A stretch of DNA of 16,180 nt, taken from the NCBI GenBank assembly GCA_004557455.1, contig SFDX01000041.1, positions 1 to 16,180 on the forward strand, given 5' to 3'. The stretch comes from Akkermansia muciniphila. Lineage in GTDB: Bacteria > Verrucomicrobiota > Verrucomicrobiia > Verrucomicrobiales > Akkermansiaceae. The translations under genes and the position numbers were made by a program. Each line of letters begins with the position of its first letter. Position 1 is the first letter of the stretch. Of this stretch, positions 1-7,138 are shown one piece after another. A model generated the notes under the pieces. That model did no database searches. It was not told the origin of the DNA and worked only from the letters and a program-made list of their open reading frames with translations.

Positions 1-15
1 TAATTATAGCAGAAG

Positions 16-315
16 ATGCCGAGGATGGGAAGCCTGTATATCTTTACCATCGCGCATCACTCGCTCCCGGGGGTGGTCATAAAAACTGACGGAGCGCCCA
101 ACTATCTCCAGACGCAGAACCCGGAGCACCGGCGGCAGATTGCCTTGGATGCCGCCGCTGCCATGCGCCGCCCGGGGGTGCGCCTTCTGCTCGCAGAGGC
201 CCCGCCGGAGCAGCTCCCCTACATGCAGACGCCGGAGTTTGCCGAGGCCGTGGCGGCTTGGCGTCCCATCCTGTGTGCCGGGAACATTTGGTTTTATGAG
301 AAGAAGGCGCCCTGA
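16..315 (+). CDS. small hypothetical protein (99 aa)
   Basis: I do not recognise this protein. The frame is closed upstream by TAA at 1-3 and TAG at 7-9, so it is a short complete reading frame rather than the tail of a longer gene in this frame. ATG 16 gives 99 residues and ATG 25 gives 96. Codon third positions are strongly G/C, as in neighbouring real genes. It is a soluble, mildly alpha-helical sequence with an Ala/Arg-rich middle (around residues 42-60) and an aromatic C-terminus (IWFYEKK). There is no signal peptide or membrane segment. It converges on the recombinase gene with only 9 bp between the stops. A TATAGC hexamer at 5-10 could be its -10 box, but the -35 region falls outside the window. 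An upstream part in another frame beyond the window edge cannot be excluded. Confidence 0.5.
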   Translation: MPRMGSLYIFTIAHHSLPGVVIKTDGAPNYLQTQNPEHRRQIALDAAAAMRRPGVRLLLAEAPPEQLPYMQTPEFAEAVAAWRPILCAGNIWFYEKKAP

Positions 316-324
316 AGGGCCCGC

Positions 325-1272
325 CTACAGCTCCCCCTCATCCTCTTCCTCATGCAGATCATGCGCGCGCGGGTGCGCGTCTCTGTATACCTGCTGCATG
401 CGCGTTTTGGTGACGTGGGTGTATATCTGAGTAGTGGAGAGCGAGGAATGCCCCAGCAGCTCCTGCACCGCGCGCAGATCCGCCCCCGCATCCAACAGAT
501 GCGTGGCAAAGGTGTGCCGCAACTTGTGCGGTGAAATGTGAAACGGTATATCGGAGGCCCTCAGGTACTTATCCAGCATCAGCTGCACACTGCGGCCCGT
601 CATCCGTCGACCCAAGCGGCTGAGGAACAGCGGCCCGCCGGGCTCGGGCAGGGCACGCTCACGGTAGAGCTCGATGGCCTCGCGCGCATAGTCTCCCACC
701 GGTACCAAGCGCAGCTTGCGCCCCTTGCCCAACAGCCGCACACACCCCCCGCCGCCCTGCAGGCAATCCTCGTTCAGGCTCACCAGCTCGCTCAGGCGCA
801 TGCCGCAGGAGTAGAAGAGCTCCAGAATCGCCGCATCGCGATACGGCAGCCAGTCCGGGCTCTTCTTGTCCACCGGCATCTGCAGGGGCAGGGAGAGCAG
901 GTGCTCCATCTGTGCACGGCTCAGGTAGACGGGCAGCCCCTGTCGCTTACGCGGCAAAACCACCTCCGCCAGCGGGTCAGTCCGCAAGCCCTCCGCCCGC
1001 ATCAGGTACCTATAGAGCGCCCGCAGAGCCGCAAAGCGCAGGCGCACCGTCGCTGCCGTCAGCTCTTGGTCCAGCGCCTCGTACAACCATGCGCGGAAGT
1101 TACCCTCGGTGCAGCTCTCCCAGCTTGTAAAACGCCCCCCCATCCAGCGCCGGTACTGCATCAACGCGCGCTCATACGCCGCCACCGTGTGCGGCGAGGC
1201 CTGACTCTCTGTCTCCAGATGCGCCAGAAATCGCAGCACCGTCTCATCCGGTTCTTCTCGCGGGGCTTCCAT
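325..1272 (-). CDS. xerC: tyrosine site-specific recombinase, XerC-like
   Basis: This is a 315-residue tyrosine recombinase of the usual XerC/XerD size. The N-terminal SAM-like core-binding domain spans about residues 8-92 and the catalytic domain about 115-300. The catalytic set is complete: Arg159 (CGMRLSEL), Lys183 (LGKGRK), His249 and Arg252 (HKLRHTFATHLL), His275 (ELLGHSS) and nucleophile Tyr284 (TQIYTHV). The ending VYRDAHPRA resembles XerC more than XerD. XerC with XerD resolves chromosome dimers at dif. ATG 1272 is chosen over the in-frame GTG at 1290 because the GTG lies within the spacer of a good promoter (-10 at 1281-1286). A phage or mobile-element integrase role is less likely but possible, since a 186-bp inverted-repeat element lies about 100 bp upstream. 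No dif site was recognised. Confidence 0.9.
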   Translation of the reverse strand: MEAPREEPDETVLRFLAHLETESQASPHTVAAYERALMQYRRWMGGRFTSWESCTEGNFRAWLYEALDQELTAATVRLRFAALRALYRYLMRAEGLRTDPLAEVVLPRKRQGLPVYLSRAQMEHLLSLPLQMPVDKKSPDWLPYRDAAILELFYSCGMRLSELVSLNEDCLQGGGGCVRLLGKGRKLRLVPVGDYAREAIELYRERALPEPGGPLFLSRLGRRMTGRSVQLMLDKYLRASDIPFHISPHKLRHTFATHLLDAGADLRAVQELLGHSSLSTTQIYTHVTKTRMQQVYRDAHPRAHDLHEEEDEGEL

Positions 1273-1280
1273 CTGCCCCC

Positions 1281-1309
1281 TTTGTACCACATTCCCCGCC
1301 TGTTTTCAA
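1281..1309 (-). promoter_or_regulatory. sigma70-type promoter of the xerC-like gene
   Basis: Read on the minus strand, TTGAAA (1309-1304), a 17-bp spacer and TACAAA (1286-1281) precede ATG 1272 by 8 nt. The predicted start of transcription is about 2 nt before the ATG, so the leader would be almost absent. Confidence 0.5.
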
Positions 1310-1378
1310 GCCCGGAATGCGCCCCCCACACACAGACTTCACACCGCCGGGGCAGCCGGAAGCGAGAGCCACCTGACC

Positions 1379-1564
1379 GCGGAATGAAAGGAATTTTCGG
1401 AGAGGCGGTGGCCTGCTTGTCTCGGTTCAGACTTCGTGCCGCCGAAATAGGAGGTTCCTTGGTTATTTTTGATAAACTCCTAAAGCCACCTACTATGAAC
1501 TTGCTTCGAAGTCTTGCCTAAGTCCGGCAGGGTATAAACTTTCCGAAAATTCCTTTCATTCCGC
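1379..1564. mobile_element. 186-bp foldback element with 23-bp perfect inverted repeats (MITE-like)
   Basis: The arms 1379-1401 (starting GCGGAATGAAAGG) and 1542-1564 (ending CCTTTCATTCCGC) are exact reverse complements over 23 bp. Complementarity continues imperfectly inward: CCTGC at 1412-1416 matches GCAGG at 1527-1531, and AGACTTCG at 1429-1436 pairs with CGAAGTCT at 1507-1514. A central TAGGAG/CTCCTA pair completes the foldback. The element is AT-richer than its surroundings and has no convincing coding frame. This looks like the terminal repeats of a miniature or decayed insertion element. I saw no clear target-site duplication. Alternatives are an invertible segment or a structured RNA. 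The whole gap 1273-1633 holds only this and the recombinase promoter. Confidence 0.55.
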
Positions 1565-1633
1565 AGTCCTTTTACTCTCGCTTGCTGTTAAATCTGCGGT
1601 ATGAAGTCTGGGGAGCATCGGAGCGGGGTGGGG

Positions 1634-2401
1634 TCAGGAGCCGCTGATGGAGGTGAGGAGGTCGGCGAGGTCGGCGCAGCCGTAGCAGGGGGAGGGGAGG
1701 GCGAGGAGGGTGGCAGCGGTGGTGCCGAGGGAGTCCATGGTGGCGGTGTAGGAGAGGGCCTCCAAGTAGGCGGAGACGGCGCTCGCGGTGGCCTCGTCCT
1801 CGGCGGGGTAGGAGTCATACTCTGCCTCCAGCTCCAAGCCCTTGTTGATGAGCAGGGAGACGAGCGGCACGGCGGCCTCCGCGCTCTCCGCATCCGTCAC
1901 CAAGTTGAGGACACCGATGAGCTCTCGGGCAGCGGCGTGCATGGCCAAGATGGTGTTCTTACGATCGGCAAGCGACACACAGGGGAGGTCCTGTACAGCG
2001 GAGCGGAGGGCATCGCAACCGTAGTAGGGGGGCTCCGTGGCCGTGAGAGCGAGCAGCCGGGCGTTGATGGCCGTCCAGTCCTCGGCCGTCTTCGGCTGCG
2101 TCGGTAGCTCGGCCAAGCGCTCCTGCTCGGCATCGGAGGGCCGGGGCAGCGCAGTGTAAGCGGCATCCAGGGCAGCCACCTGCTGCGCCAAGGCAAGCAC
2201 CCCGGGGGCGGCTGCGGCCGCAGACGTTGCGTCCTGCACCCCCTCCAGCGCTGCGCGCAGCCGTTGCGCCACGCTGCCCGCCCGCTCGGCCAGGGCGGTG
2301 TACTGCGCGACCGTATCCCCGGAGGAGTCGGCTGCGGAGGTTTCATCCCCGGCGGCACAGCCGAGGGCCAAGAGTGCGAATGTCGCAAGGAGCTGCCTCA
2401 T
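1634..2401 (-). CDS. putative lipoprotein of unknown function (255 aa)
   Basis: Starting at ATG 2401, the protein opens MRQLLATFALLALGC, a short signal peptide ending in a lipobox (LALG followed by Cys15). It is therefore predicted to be lipid-anchored at the inner or outer membrane. The in-frame upstream start at 2440 is rejected because it sits in the promoter and would bury the signal peptide. The mature part is Ala-rich, acidic and mostly helical. It contains an internal echo: LLALTATEPPYYGCDAL (about 116-132) and LLALPSPCYGCADL (about 232-245), each with a YGC and a nearby extra Cys (141 and 239). These could form disulfides. I know no family for it. It is expressed in the same direction as the transporter upstream, but a terminator-like hairpin and its own promoter lie between them. 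Confidence 0.75.
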   Translation of the reverse strand: MRQLLATFALLALGCAAGDETSAADSSGDTVAQYTALAERAGSVAQRLRAALEGVQDATSAAAAAPGVLALAQQVAALDAAYTALPRPSDAEQERLAELPTQPKTAEDWTAINARLLALTATEPPYYGCDALRSAVQDLPCVSLADRKNTILAMHAAARELIGVLNLVTDAESAEAAVPLVSLLINKGLELEAEYDSYPAEDEATASAVSAYLEALSYTATMDSLGTTAATLLALPSPCYGCADLADLLTSISGS

Positions 2402-2410
2402 ACGCCGCCT

Positions 2411-2440
2411 ATTGTAGCGGCAAAAGGCCGCCTGCGTCAA
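2411..2440 (-). promoter_or_regulatory. promoter of the lipoprotein gene
   Basis: On the minus strand, TTGACG (2440-2435), an 18-bp spacer and TACAAT (2416-2411) lie 9 nt before ATG 2401. The -35 box is inside the 3' arm of the upstream terminator hairpin. The predicted leader is about 3 nt. Confidence 0.6.
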
Positions 2441-2461
2441 CCCAAAAGTGACGCAGGCGGC
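2420..2461 (-). terminator. rho-independent terminator of the NhaD-type transporter gene
   Basis: Bases 2427-2439 and 2449-2461 form a perfect 13-bp GC-rich stem with a 9-nt loop. Read on the minus strand it is followed by CTTTTG. It lies about 24 nt after the transporter stop codon. Its distal arm carries the -35 box of the next promoter. Confidence 0.7.
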
Positions 2462-2484
2462 GCAAAATCAACTCCTCGGGAGCT

Positions 2485-3786
2485 TTACAGGAACGCAATC
2501 CAGAGGTAGAGCGCCGAGATGGCGATGCTCAGCAGCATGAGCGGGAAGGCGTACTTCATGAACTGCAGGAAGGAGACCTCCAGCCCGTGCTTGCGTGCAA
2601 TGGCCAAGGCCACCACGTTCGCACTCGCACCGATCACCGTGCCGTTGCCGCCCAGGCAGGCACCCATGGACAGAGCCCACCACAGCGGCTCCTTGCTGCC
2701 GTTGACCAGCATGTCCTTGATAAGCGGGATCATCGTCGCCACGAAGGGAATGTTATCCACAAAGGAGGACATGACGGCAGAGAGCGCTAGGATGACCATG
2801 GTGGAGGCCGTCACATCGCCGCCCGTCAAGTCTGTGGCCTGCTGAGCCATCCACTTGATGATACCCTGCATCTCTAAGCCGCCGACCAAGATAAAGAGAC
2901 CGATGAAGAAGAAGATGGTCGTCCACTCCACCTTGGCGAACACCTCCTCGAGACGCTCCGTGCGGTCCGGCATGGAGATGAGCAGCAGCAAGGCCGCCCC
3001 CGCCAGAGCCGCCGAGCCGGACTCCAGATCCCAGCCGGGAACGCGACCGTGCAGGCAGAAGAGGATGATGGTGAAGCCTAGGGAAATGCCGCACTTGACC
3101 AGCAGGCGGCGGCAGCGGATGAGCCCCGCCGTCTTAATCTGCATCACGCGCATCCGCGTTTCGGGAGAGGTGACCAGCTGCTTGCGGAAGATCAGCACAA
3201 TGAGAGCCATCGTCACGATGAAGATGAACACACAGGGCAGACCCAGCACGCGGATGAAGGCCATGAAGTCGATACCGGCCGCCTTGGCAGCCTCGCTGGA
3301 GGCGATCATGATGTTGGGCGGGTCACCGATCATTGTAGCCGTGCCGCCGATGTTGGAGGCCAGAATCTGCGCGAACACAAAGGGATAGGGGGAGACCTTC
3401 AAATCCCGAGTCACGGCGAAGGTGACAGGCACGGTGAGAAGAACGGTCGTCACGTTGTCCAGGAAGGCGGAGCAGACCGCCACTAGGGTGGAGAGCGCAA
3501 TGAGCAGCAACACGGGGTTACCGCGCGTCTTCTGCACCGCCCACACGGAGAGGTACTTGAAGAGCCCGGTCTTGCCGAGGATGTGCACCTGCACCATCAT
3601 GCCCGTGAGCAGGGCAAGGGTGTTGAAGTCAATCACATGTACGGCCTCCTCCTGGGTGATGATGCCGACCAATACCATGATCATTGCACCCACCAGGGCA
3701 ATGACCGTCCTATGCACCTTTTCCGAAATGATCAACCCGTAGGTGATCAGGAAAATGACGATTGCAGCTAAAACGTAGTAATCCAT
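2485..3786 (-). CDS. NhaD/ArsB-family (ion transporter superfamily) membrane transporter
   Basis: This is a 433-residue polytopic membrane protein with about 10-12 hydrophobic segments. The fold is an inverted duplication, visible as two matched motif pairs. The first half has SAFLDNVTTVLLTVP (about 106-120) and SNIGGTATMIGDPPNIMI (about 144-161). The second half has SSFVDNIPFVATMIPL and LGGNGTVIGASANVV. The paired DN residues and the glycine-rich re-entrant hairpins are the hallmark of the ArsB/NhaD/P-protein group (CitMHS-like, Pfam PF03600 by recognition). Members exchange Na+/H+ or export arsenite. NhaD-type antiporters and arsenite pumps cannot be separated by eye, but no ars genes are nearby. 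ATG 3786 follows a promoter, with a leader of about 16 nt. It is divergent from mntP, giving two inorganic-ion transporters back to back. Confidence 0.85.
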   Translation of the reverse strand: MDYYVLAAIVIFLITYGLIISEKVHRTVIALVGAMIMVLVGIITQEEAVHVIDFNTLALLTGMMVQVHILGKTGLFKYLSVWAVQKTRGNPVLLLIALSTLVAVCSAFLDNVTTVLLTVPVTFAVTRDLKVSPYPFVFAQILASNIGGTATMIGDPPNIMIASSEAAKAAGIDFMAFIRVLGLPCVFIFIVTMALIVLIFRKQLVTSPETRMRVMQIKTAGLIRCRRLLVKCGISLGFTIILFCLHGRVPGWDLESGSAALAGAALLLLISMPDRTERLEEVFAKVEWTTIFFFIGLFILVGGLEMQGIIKWMAQQATDLTGGDVTASTMVILALSAVMSSFVDNIPFVATMIPLIKDMLVNGSKEPLWWALSMGACLGGNGTVIGASANVVALAIARKHGLEVSFLQFMKYAFPLMLLSIAISALYLWIAFL

Positions 3787-3808
3787 AATAACTTAGTAAG
3801 TGCCTTTC

Positions 3809-3836
3809 AGTATAGCACATCGGGGCAGAATGGCAA
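3809..3836 (-). promoter_or_regulatory. promoter of the NhaD-type transporter gene
   Basis: On the minus strand, TTGCCA (3836-3831), a 16-bp spacer and TATACT (3814-3809) lie 22 nt before ATG 3786. No good Shine-Dalgarno sequence lies in the leader. Confidence 0.55.
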
Positions 3837-3886
3837 GCACTCAGGCCGCTTTTTCCCGTTTTTTTACAGAAAAAAGCCATGCGGGC

Positions 3887-3915
3887 TTGACACCGGGCCC
3901 GCTGCCCCCTATGAT
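3887..3915 (+). promoter_or_regulatory. promoter of mntP
   Basis: A consensus -35 TTGACA (3887-3892), a 17-bp spacer and TATGAT (3910-3915) end 9 nt before ATG 3925. The predicted leader is about 3 nt, so there is no room for a manganese (yybP-ykoY) riboswitch or a ribosome binding site. Confidence 0.75.
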
Positions 3916-3924
3916 GGGTCGCTC

Positions 3925-4500
3925 ATGAACTATGCAGAAGTCATCACCCTGGGCATAGCCCTGGCCGTGGATGCCACGGTGTACTCCTTTTCCTACGGCC
4001 TGCTGCTGCGCCGGCATCGGGCGGTCTCCGCGCTGTGGCTGGCGCTGACGGTGGGCTGTTTTCAGGCAGGCATGCCCCTGCTGGGCTACGCCGGAGGGGA
4101 TGCGCTGAAGGACACGGTTGGGGCCTACTCCGGCGTGATTGTCCCGGCCGTGTTCCTAGCCCTAGCGGGCAGCATCCTGTACAACACCTGGTTCCGCGGC
4201 GGGGATGATGATGACTGCCCGGCAGAGCCGCTCGGCTTTCTCGGACTCATGGGGGTCGGCATTGCCACGGCCATTGATGCCCTCGCCGTGGGCGTCTGCA
4301 TGGCCCTGGGGGACATCGTAGGCAGCAACCCGAGCCCGGCCCAGGTGCTCACCGCCGCCGGCATCATCGGCATTATCACCTTCGCCGCCTCGCTCGGCGC
4401 CTTCCACTGCGCCCGCCTGCTGCACCGCCTCCCCCGCCGCGGCGCAGAAACCCTAGCGGCCCTCCTGCTCGTGGCCTTGGCCGTCCGCGCCGCGCTGTGA
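3925..4500 (+). CDS. mntP: MntP-family manganese efflux pump
   Basis: This is a 191-residue protein with six predicted transmembrane helices, the standard size and topology of MntP. The two repeat halves each carry the signature: GIALAVDATVYSFSYG with Asp16, and GIATAIDALAVGV with Asp118. Both positions coincide with the essential aspartates described for the E. coli protein. The family exports Mn2+ across the inner membrane to relieve manganese toxicity. The central cytoplasmic loop has an acidic run (GGDDDDC, about 92-98) that could bind metal; this is inference. It is transcribed alone from a strong promoter. It converges on the cysteine desulfurase gene with 6 bp between stops, leaving no separate terminator. 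The first half reads VDATVYSFSYG where most relatives have MDAFAVSIS-like residues, so substrate preference could differ. Confidence 0.88.
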   Translation: MNYAEVITLGIALAVDATVYSFSYGLLLRRHRAVSALWLALTVGCFQAGMPLLGYAGGDALKDTVGAYSGVIVPAVFLALAGSILYNTWFRGGDDDDCPAEPLGFLGLMGVGIATAIDALAVGVCMALGDIVGSNPSPAQVLTAAGIIGIITFAASLGAFHCARLLHRLPRRGAETLAALLLVALAVRAAL

Positions 4501-4506
4501 CAAGCA

Positions 4507-5721
4507 TCAGCGGAGCATGCGGAGAGCTCGTTCCGTGGCGCGGAGGGCGAGTTGAACGTCCTCGTCGTTGTTGTAGAGAGCGACGGAGTAGCGGACGGTG
4601 CCGGTGATGCCGAGGGCCTGCATGAGCGGCTGGCAGCAGTGGTGGCCCGTGCGGACCGCGATGCCCATTTGGTCGAGGAGGGTGCCGAGGTCGTAGTGGT
4701 GGACACCGGGGCAGGTGACGGAAACGAGCGCGCCGCGGTTCTCCCGGGGGCCGAGGACGGTGAGCCCCAGCTCGGCCAGTCCGGTGTAGAGAGCATCCGT
4801 GAGCCGCGCCTCATGTGCGGCAATGGCGGGGATGCCGATGCGCTGCACATAGCGGATGGCCTCTGCCAGCACGATGTTACCCCCGATGTTCGGGGTGCCG
4901 GCCTCGTACTTAAAGGGCAGGTGGTTGTAGGTGGTGCCCGCAAAGGAGACCTCCGCAATCATCTCCCCGCCGCCCAGCCAAGGGGGCAGTTGCTCCAGCA
5001 GCTCCTCCCGCCCCCAGAGCACGCCCGTGCCGGTGGGCGCGTAGGTTTTGTGGCCGGAGAATGCGTAGAAATCACAGCCGAGCTCCTGCACATTGACCGG
5101 GAGGTGCGCGGTACTCTGCGCGCCGTCCACCAGTGTGAGCGTGCTCGGGTTGTTGCGCTTGGCCGCCTGAATGACCTCCCGCACGGGATTGATGCACCCC
5201 AGCGCATTCGACACATAGGGCAGGGCCACGATGCGCGTGCGCGGCGAGAGCATCGCCTCGTAGGCCTCCATATCAAAGGTGTGCTCCGGGGTGAGCGGGA
5301 TGGGCCGCAGCACCGCCCCCACAGCGGCGCACAGCATTTGCCACGGCACGATGTTCGAGTGATGCGCATCCGTCGACACCAGAATTTCATCCCCCTCCCG
5401 CAGCAGATTCGCCGTGCGCAGCACCTGCGCCACCAAGTTGATACCCTGCGTACAGCCCGGGGTAAAGATCACCTCCCGCTCGCTCGCCGCGCCCAGAAAG
5501 TCCGCCAGCACCTGCCGCGCCTCCTCGTGCGCATCCGTGGCAATGCGGCTCAGGTAATGCGTGCCGCGGTGAATGTTAGCATTCAACTGCTCATAGTAGC
5601 GGCGCAGCGCCTCCAGAACACAGAGCGGCTTCTGTGTGGTGGCAGCGTTGTCTAGGTAAACCGCCATGTGCTTCGGAGGCACGGTCCCGAGCAAGGGAAA
5701 ATCAGCGCGGTAGGTATTCAT
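4507..5721 (-). CDS. sufS: SufS-type cysteine desulfurase
   Basis: This is a 404-residue PLP-dependent class V aminotransferase-fold enzyme. It removes sulfur from L-cysteine, giving alanine and an enzyme persulfide used for Fe-S cluster assembly. It shows YLDNAATTQKP near the N-terminus, TDAHHSN (about 118-124), the PLP-contact LVDGAQS, the Schiff-base lysine Lys225 in FSGHKTYAPTGTG, and the active-site loop RTGHHCCQPLMQ with catalytic Cys362 followed by an unusual second Cys363. The motif spacing and RTGHHC loop mark group II (SufS/CsdA), not IscS. No other suf genes are visible nearby. Its ATG shares one base with the TGA of the upstream gene (TGATG). AAGGAG lies a few bases upstream, a clear Shine-Dalgarno supporting this start and translational coupling. 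Confidence 0.9.
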   Translation of the reverse strand: MNTYRADFPLLGTVPPKHMAVYLDNAATTQKPLCVLEALRRYYEQLNANIHRGTHYLSRIATDAHEEARQVLADFLGAASEREVIFTPGCTQGINLVAQVLRTANLLREGDEILVSTDAHHSNIVPWQMLCAAVGAVLRPIPLTPEHTFDMEAYEAMLSPRTRIVALPYVSNALGCINPVREVIQAAKRNNPSTLTLVDGAQSTAHLPVNVQELGCDFYAFSGHKTYAPTGTGVLWGREELLEQLPPWLGGGEMIAEVSFAGTTYNHLPFKYEAGTPNIGGNIVLAEAIRYVQRIGIPAIAAHEARLTDALYTGLAELGLTVLGPRENRGALVSVTCPGVHHYDLGTLLDQMGIAVRTGHHCCQPLMQALGITGTVRYSVALYNNDEDVQLALRATERALRMLR

Positions 5722-7121
5722 CAGTTCTCCTTCTGCAAATGCTCAATCATGCGGAACGCCTGCTCCGGCACGTACTCCTTCCACTGCTCATCACCCTCCT
5801 TGATCATGCGGATGATGTCCCGCGGGGTGCGGAAGAGCAGCTTCTGGTTGAAGTACGGCACATCCACGATGTCCCCGGTCTCGAAGAGGTGCTTGTAGAG
5901 GTAGTGGTACTTCTCCGGCGCGCGGTAGGTGGAGGCCGTCACGAACTCGCCCGTGGCACGGTTAATCCACGGCGTGACGTAGAACTTCGTGTTATTGAGG
6001 AAGGTGTGACCCATGGTAGCCAGGATGCCGCCCGGGTTGTCCGCCCACTTATCCTTGAACAGCTCATTGAGCAAACCGATGGACAGCGCGATGGCAACGG
6101 GCTCCTTCGTGTACTGATTGAGCAACTGCGAGATGCCGTGGAAGTGCGTGATATTCGTAACCATCACCGTCTTGCCCAGGGACGCGAGCGCCTCCACGCG
6201 GTCCAGGAAGTCCAGCAGATCCACCTCATGCCCGCGCAGGAGGTTGGTGAGCGAAATCTCGCAGATGTCACAGGTACGCGCCTTCTGCTCCGGGGTGAGG
6301 GAGGTGAAGAACTTGTTGCGCACGCTGTCCATCATTTCCAAGTGAATGTTACAAAGCGGCAGGAAGCTACCGCGCATGAGCACGATGGGCCGCTTGTACA
6401 GCAGGTCCGAGGGCTGAGCTACGCAGCCGTTCGGGCAGAAGACCATGGCCTCCGACAGGTTGCTCTGCACCAGCTGCAGGGCCAGGATGCGGTTGTCGAA
6501 CATCGTGAAACCCGCCCCGGAGAAACGCATGAAGTCGATGTCAAAGAAACTGCGGTCGATGCGCTCACCCACGCACTCCACGAACTCATCCATGTGCTCG
6601 CGCTTGTAGAAGAGCGCGTAGAGCAGGTTCACCCCCATCACGCCCAGCATCTGCATCTGCAGGTCGTGGTCCGGCACTTTGAGACGCACGTGCATCACGA
6701 AATCGCTCGGCTCCGCCCCCGGCTTGAGCTGAAAACGCACCCCCAGCCAGGCAGACCACGGCCCGTTGTCTCGGTAGCCCTTGCATTTCACCGTGTTACA
6801 GAAAGCAAAGAAGCAGGTATTCTCCCCGCGCTTACTGCCCAAGCGGTCGATGAGCTGGCGGTACTCATAGTCCATCATCTGCATGAGACGCTCCTCGGAC
6901 ACATAGCGGCGGACGGGCCCGTAGAGCGTATCACTCACCGTCATGTCATAGGCAGAGATGGTTTTGGCAACGGTGCCGGCAGCTCCGGAGGAACGGAAGA
7001 ACCAGTTAGCCGTCTCCTGCCCGCCGCCGATTTCGGCGAAGGAACCGTAGACGGTTTTGTCCATATTGATGCGGAACGCCTTATCCTGCGTTGCGGCGAA
7101 AAGTTGATTTTCGGAGGTCAT
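5721..7121 (-). CDS. conserved protein of unknown function (466 aa)
   Basis: This is a soluble protein without signal peptide or membrane segments. The opening region (FAEIGGGQETANWFFRSSGAAGTVAKTISAYDM, described in parts: FAEIGGGQE at about 28-36 and AGTVAKTISAYDM after it) is one I associate with a widespread uncharacterised family. Database entries of that family are sometimes labelled TonB-dependent receptor or nicotinate-nucleotide adenylyltransferase. Neither label fits: there is no beta-barrel or plug sequence, and no HxGH nucleotidyltransferase motif. Cysteine pairs CNTVKC (about 109-114) and CDIC (about 284-287) could bind metal. It lies 17 bp after the PBP gene and overlaps sufS by one base, so it is the middle gene of a three-gene unit. 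No Shine-Dalgarno precedes its ATG. Confidence 0.8.
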   Translation of the reverse strand: MTSENQLFAATQDKAFRINMDKTVYGSFAEIGGGQETANWFFRSSGAAGTVAKTISAYDMTVSDTLYGPVRRYVSEERLMQMMDYEYRQLIDRLGSKRGENTCFFAFCNTVKCKGYRDNGPWSAWLGVRFQLKPGAEPSDFVMHVRLKVPDHDLQMQMLGVMGVNLLYALFYKREHMDEFVECVGERIDRSFFDIDFMRFSGAGFTMFDNRILALQLVQSNLSEAMVFCPNGCVAQPSDLLYKRPIVLMRGSFLPLCNIHLEMMDSVRNKFFTSLTPEQKARTCDICEISLTNLLRGHEVDLLDFLDRVEALASLGKTVMVTNITHFHGISQLLNQYTKEPVAIALSIGLLNELFKDKWADNPGGILATMGHTFLNNTKFYVTPWINRATGEFVTASTYRAPEKYHYLYKHLFETGDIVDVPYFNQKLLFRTPRDIIRMIKEGDEQWKEYVPEQAFRMIEHLQKEN

Positions 7122-7138
7122 GGTCGAAAAGCGGTTGG

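Noticed and set aside
306..325. A bulged hairpin between the convergent stops of the first gene and the recombinase
   Set aside because: The stem is short with a two-base bulge and has no T-run on either strand, so it is not a supported terminator.
538..1521. A 327-codon open frame on the plus strand
   Set aside because: It is antisense to the recombinase, which has a full catalytic set, and it runs into the inverted-repeat element.
3850..3924. A manganese (yybP-ykoY) riboswitch before mntP
   Set aside because: The promoter leaves a leader of only about 3 nt, and no riboswitch-like structure is visible.
4552..5655. A 367-codon open frame on the plus strand
   Set aside because: It is antisense to the cysteine desulfurase and shows no protein family features.
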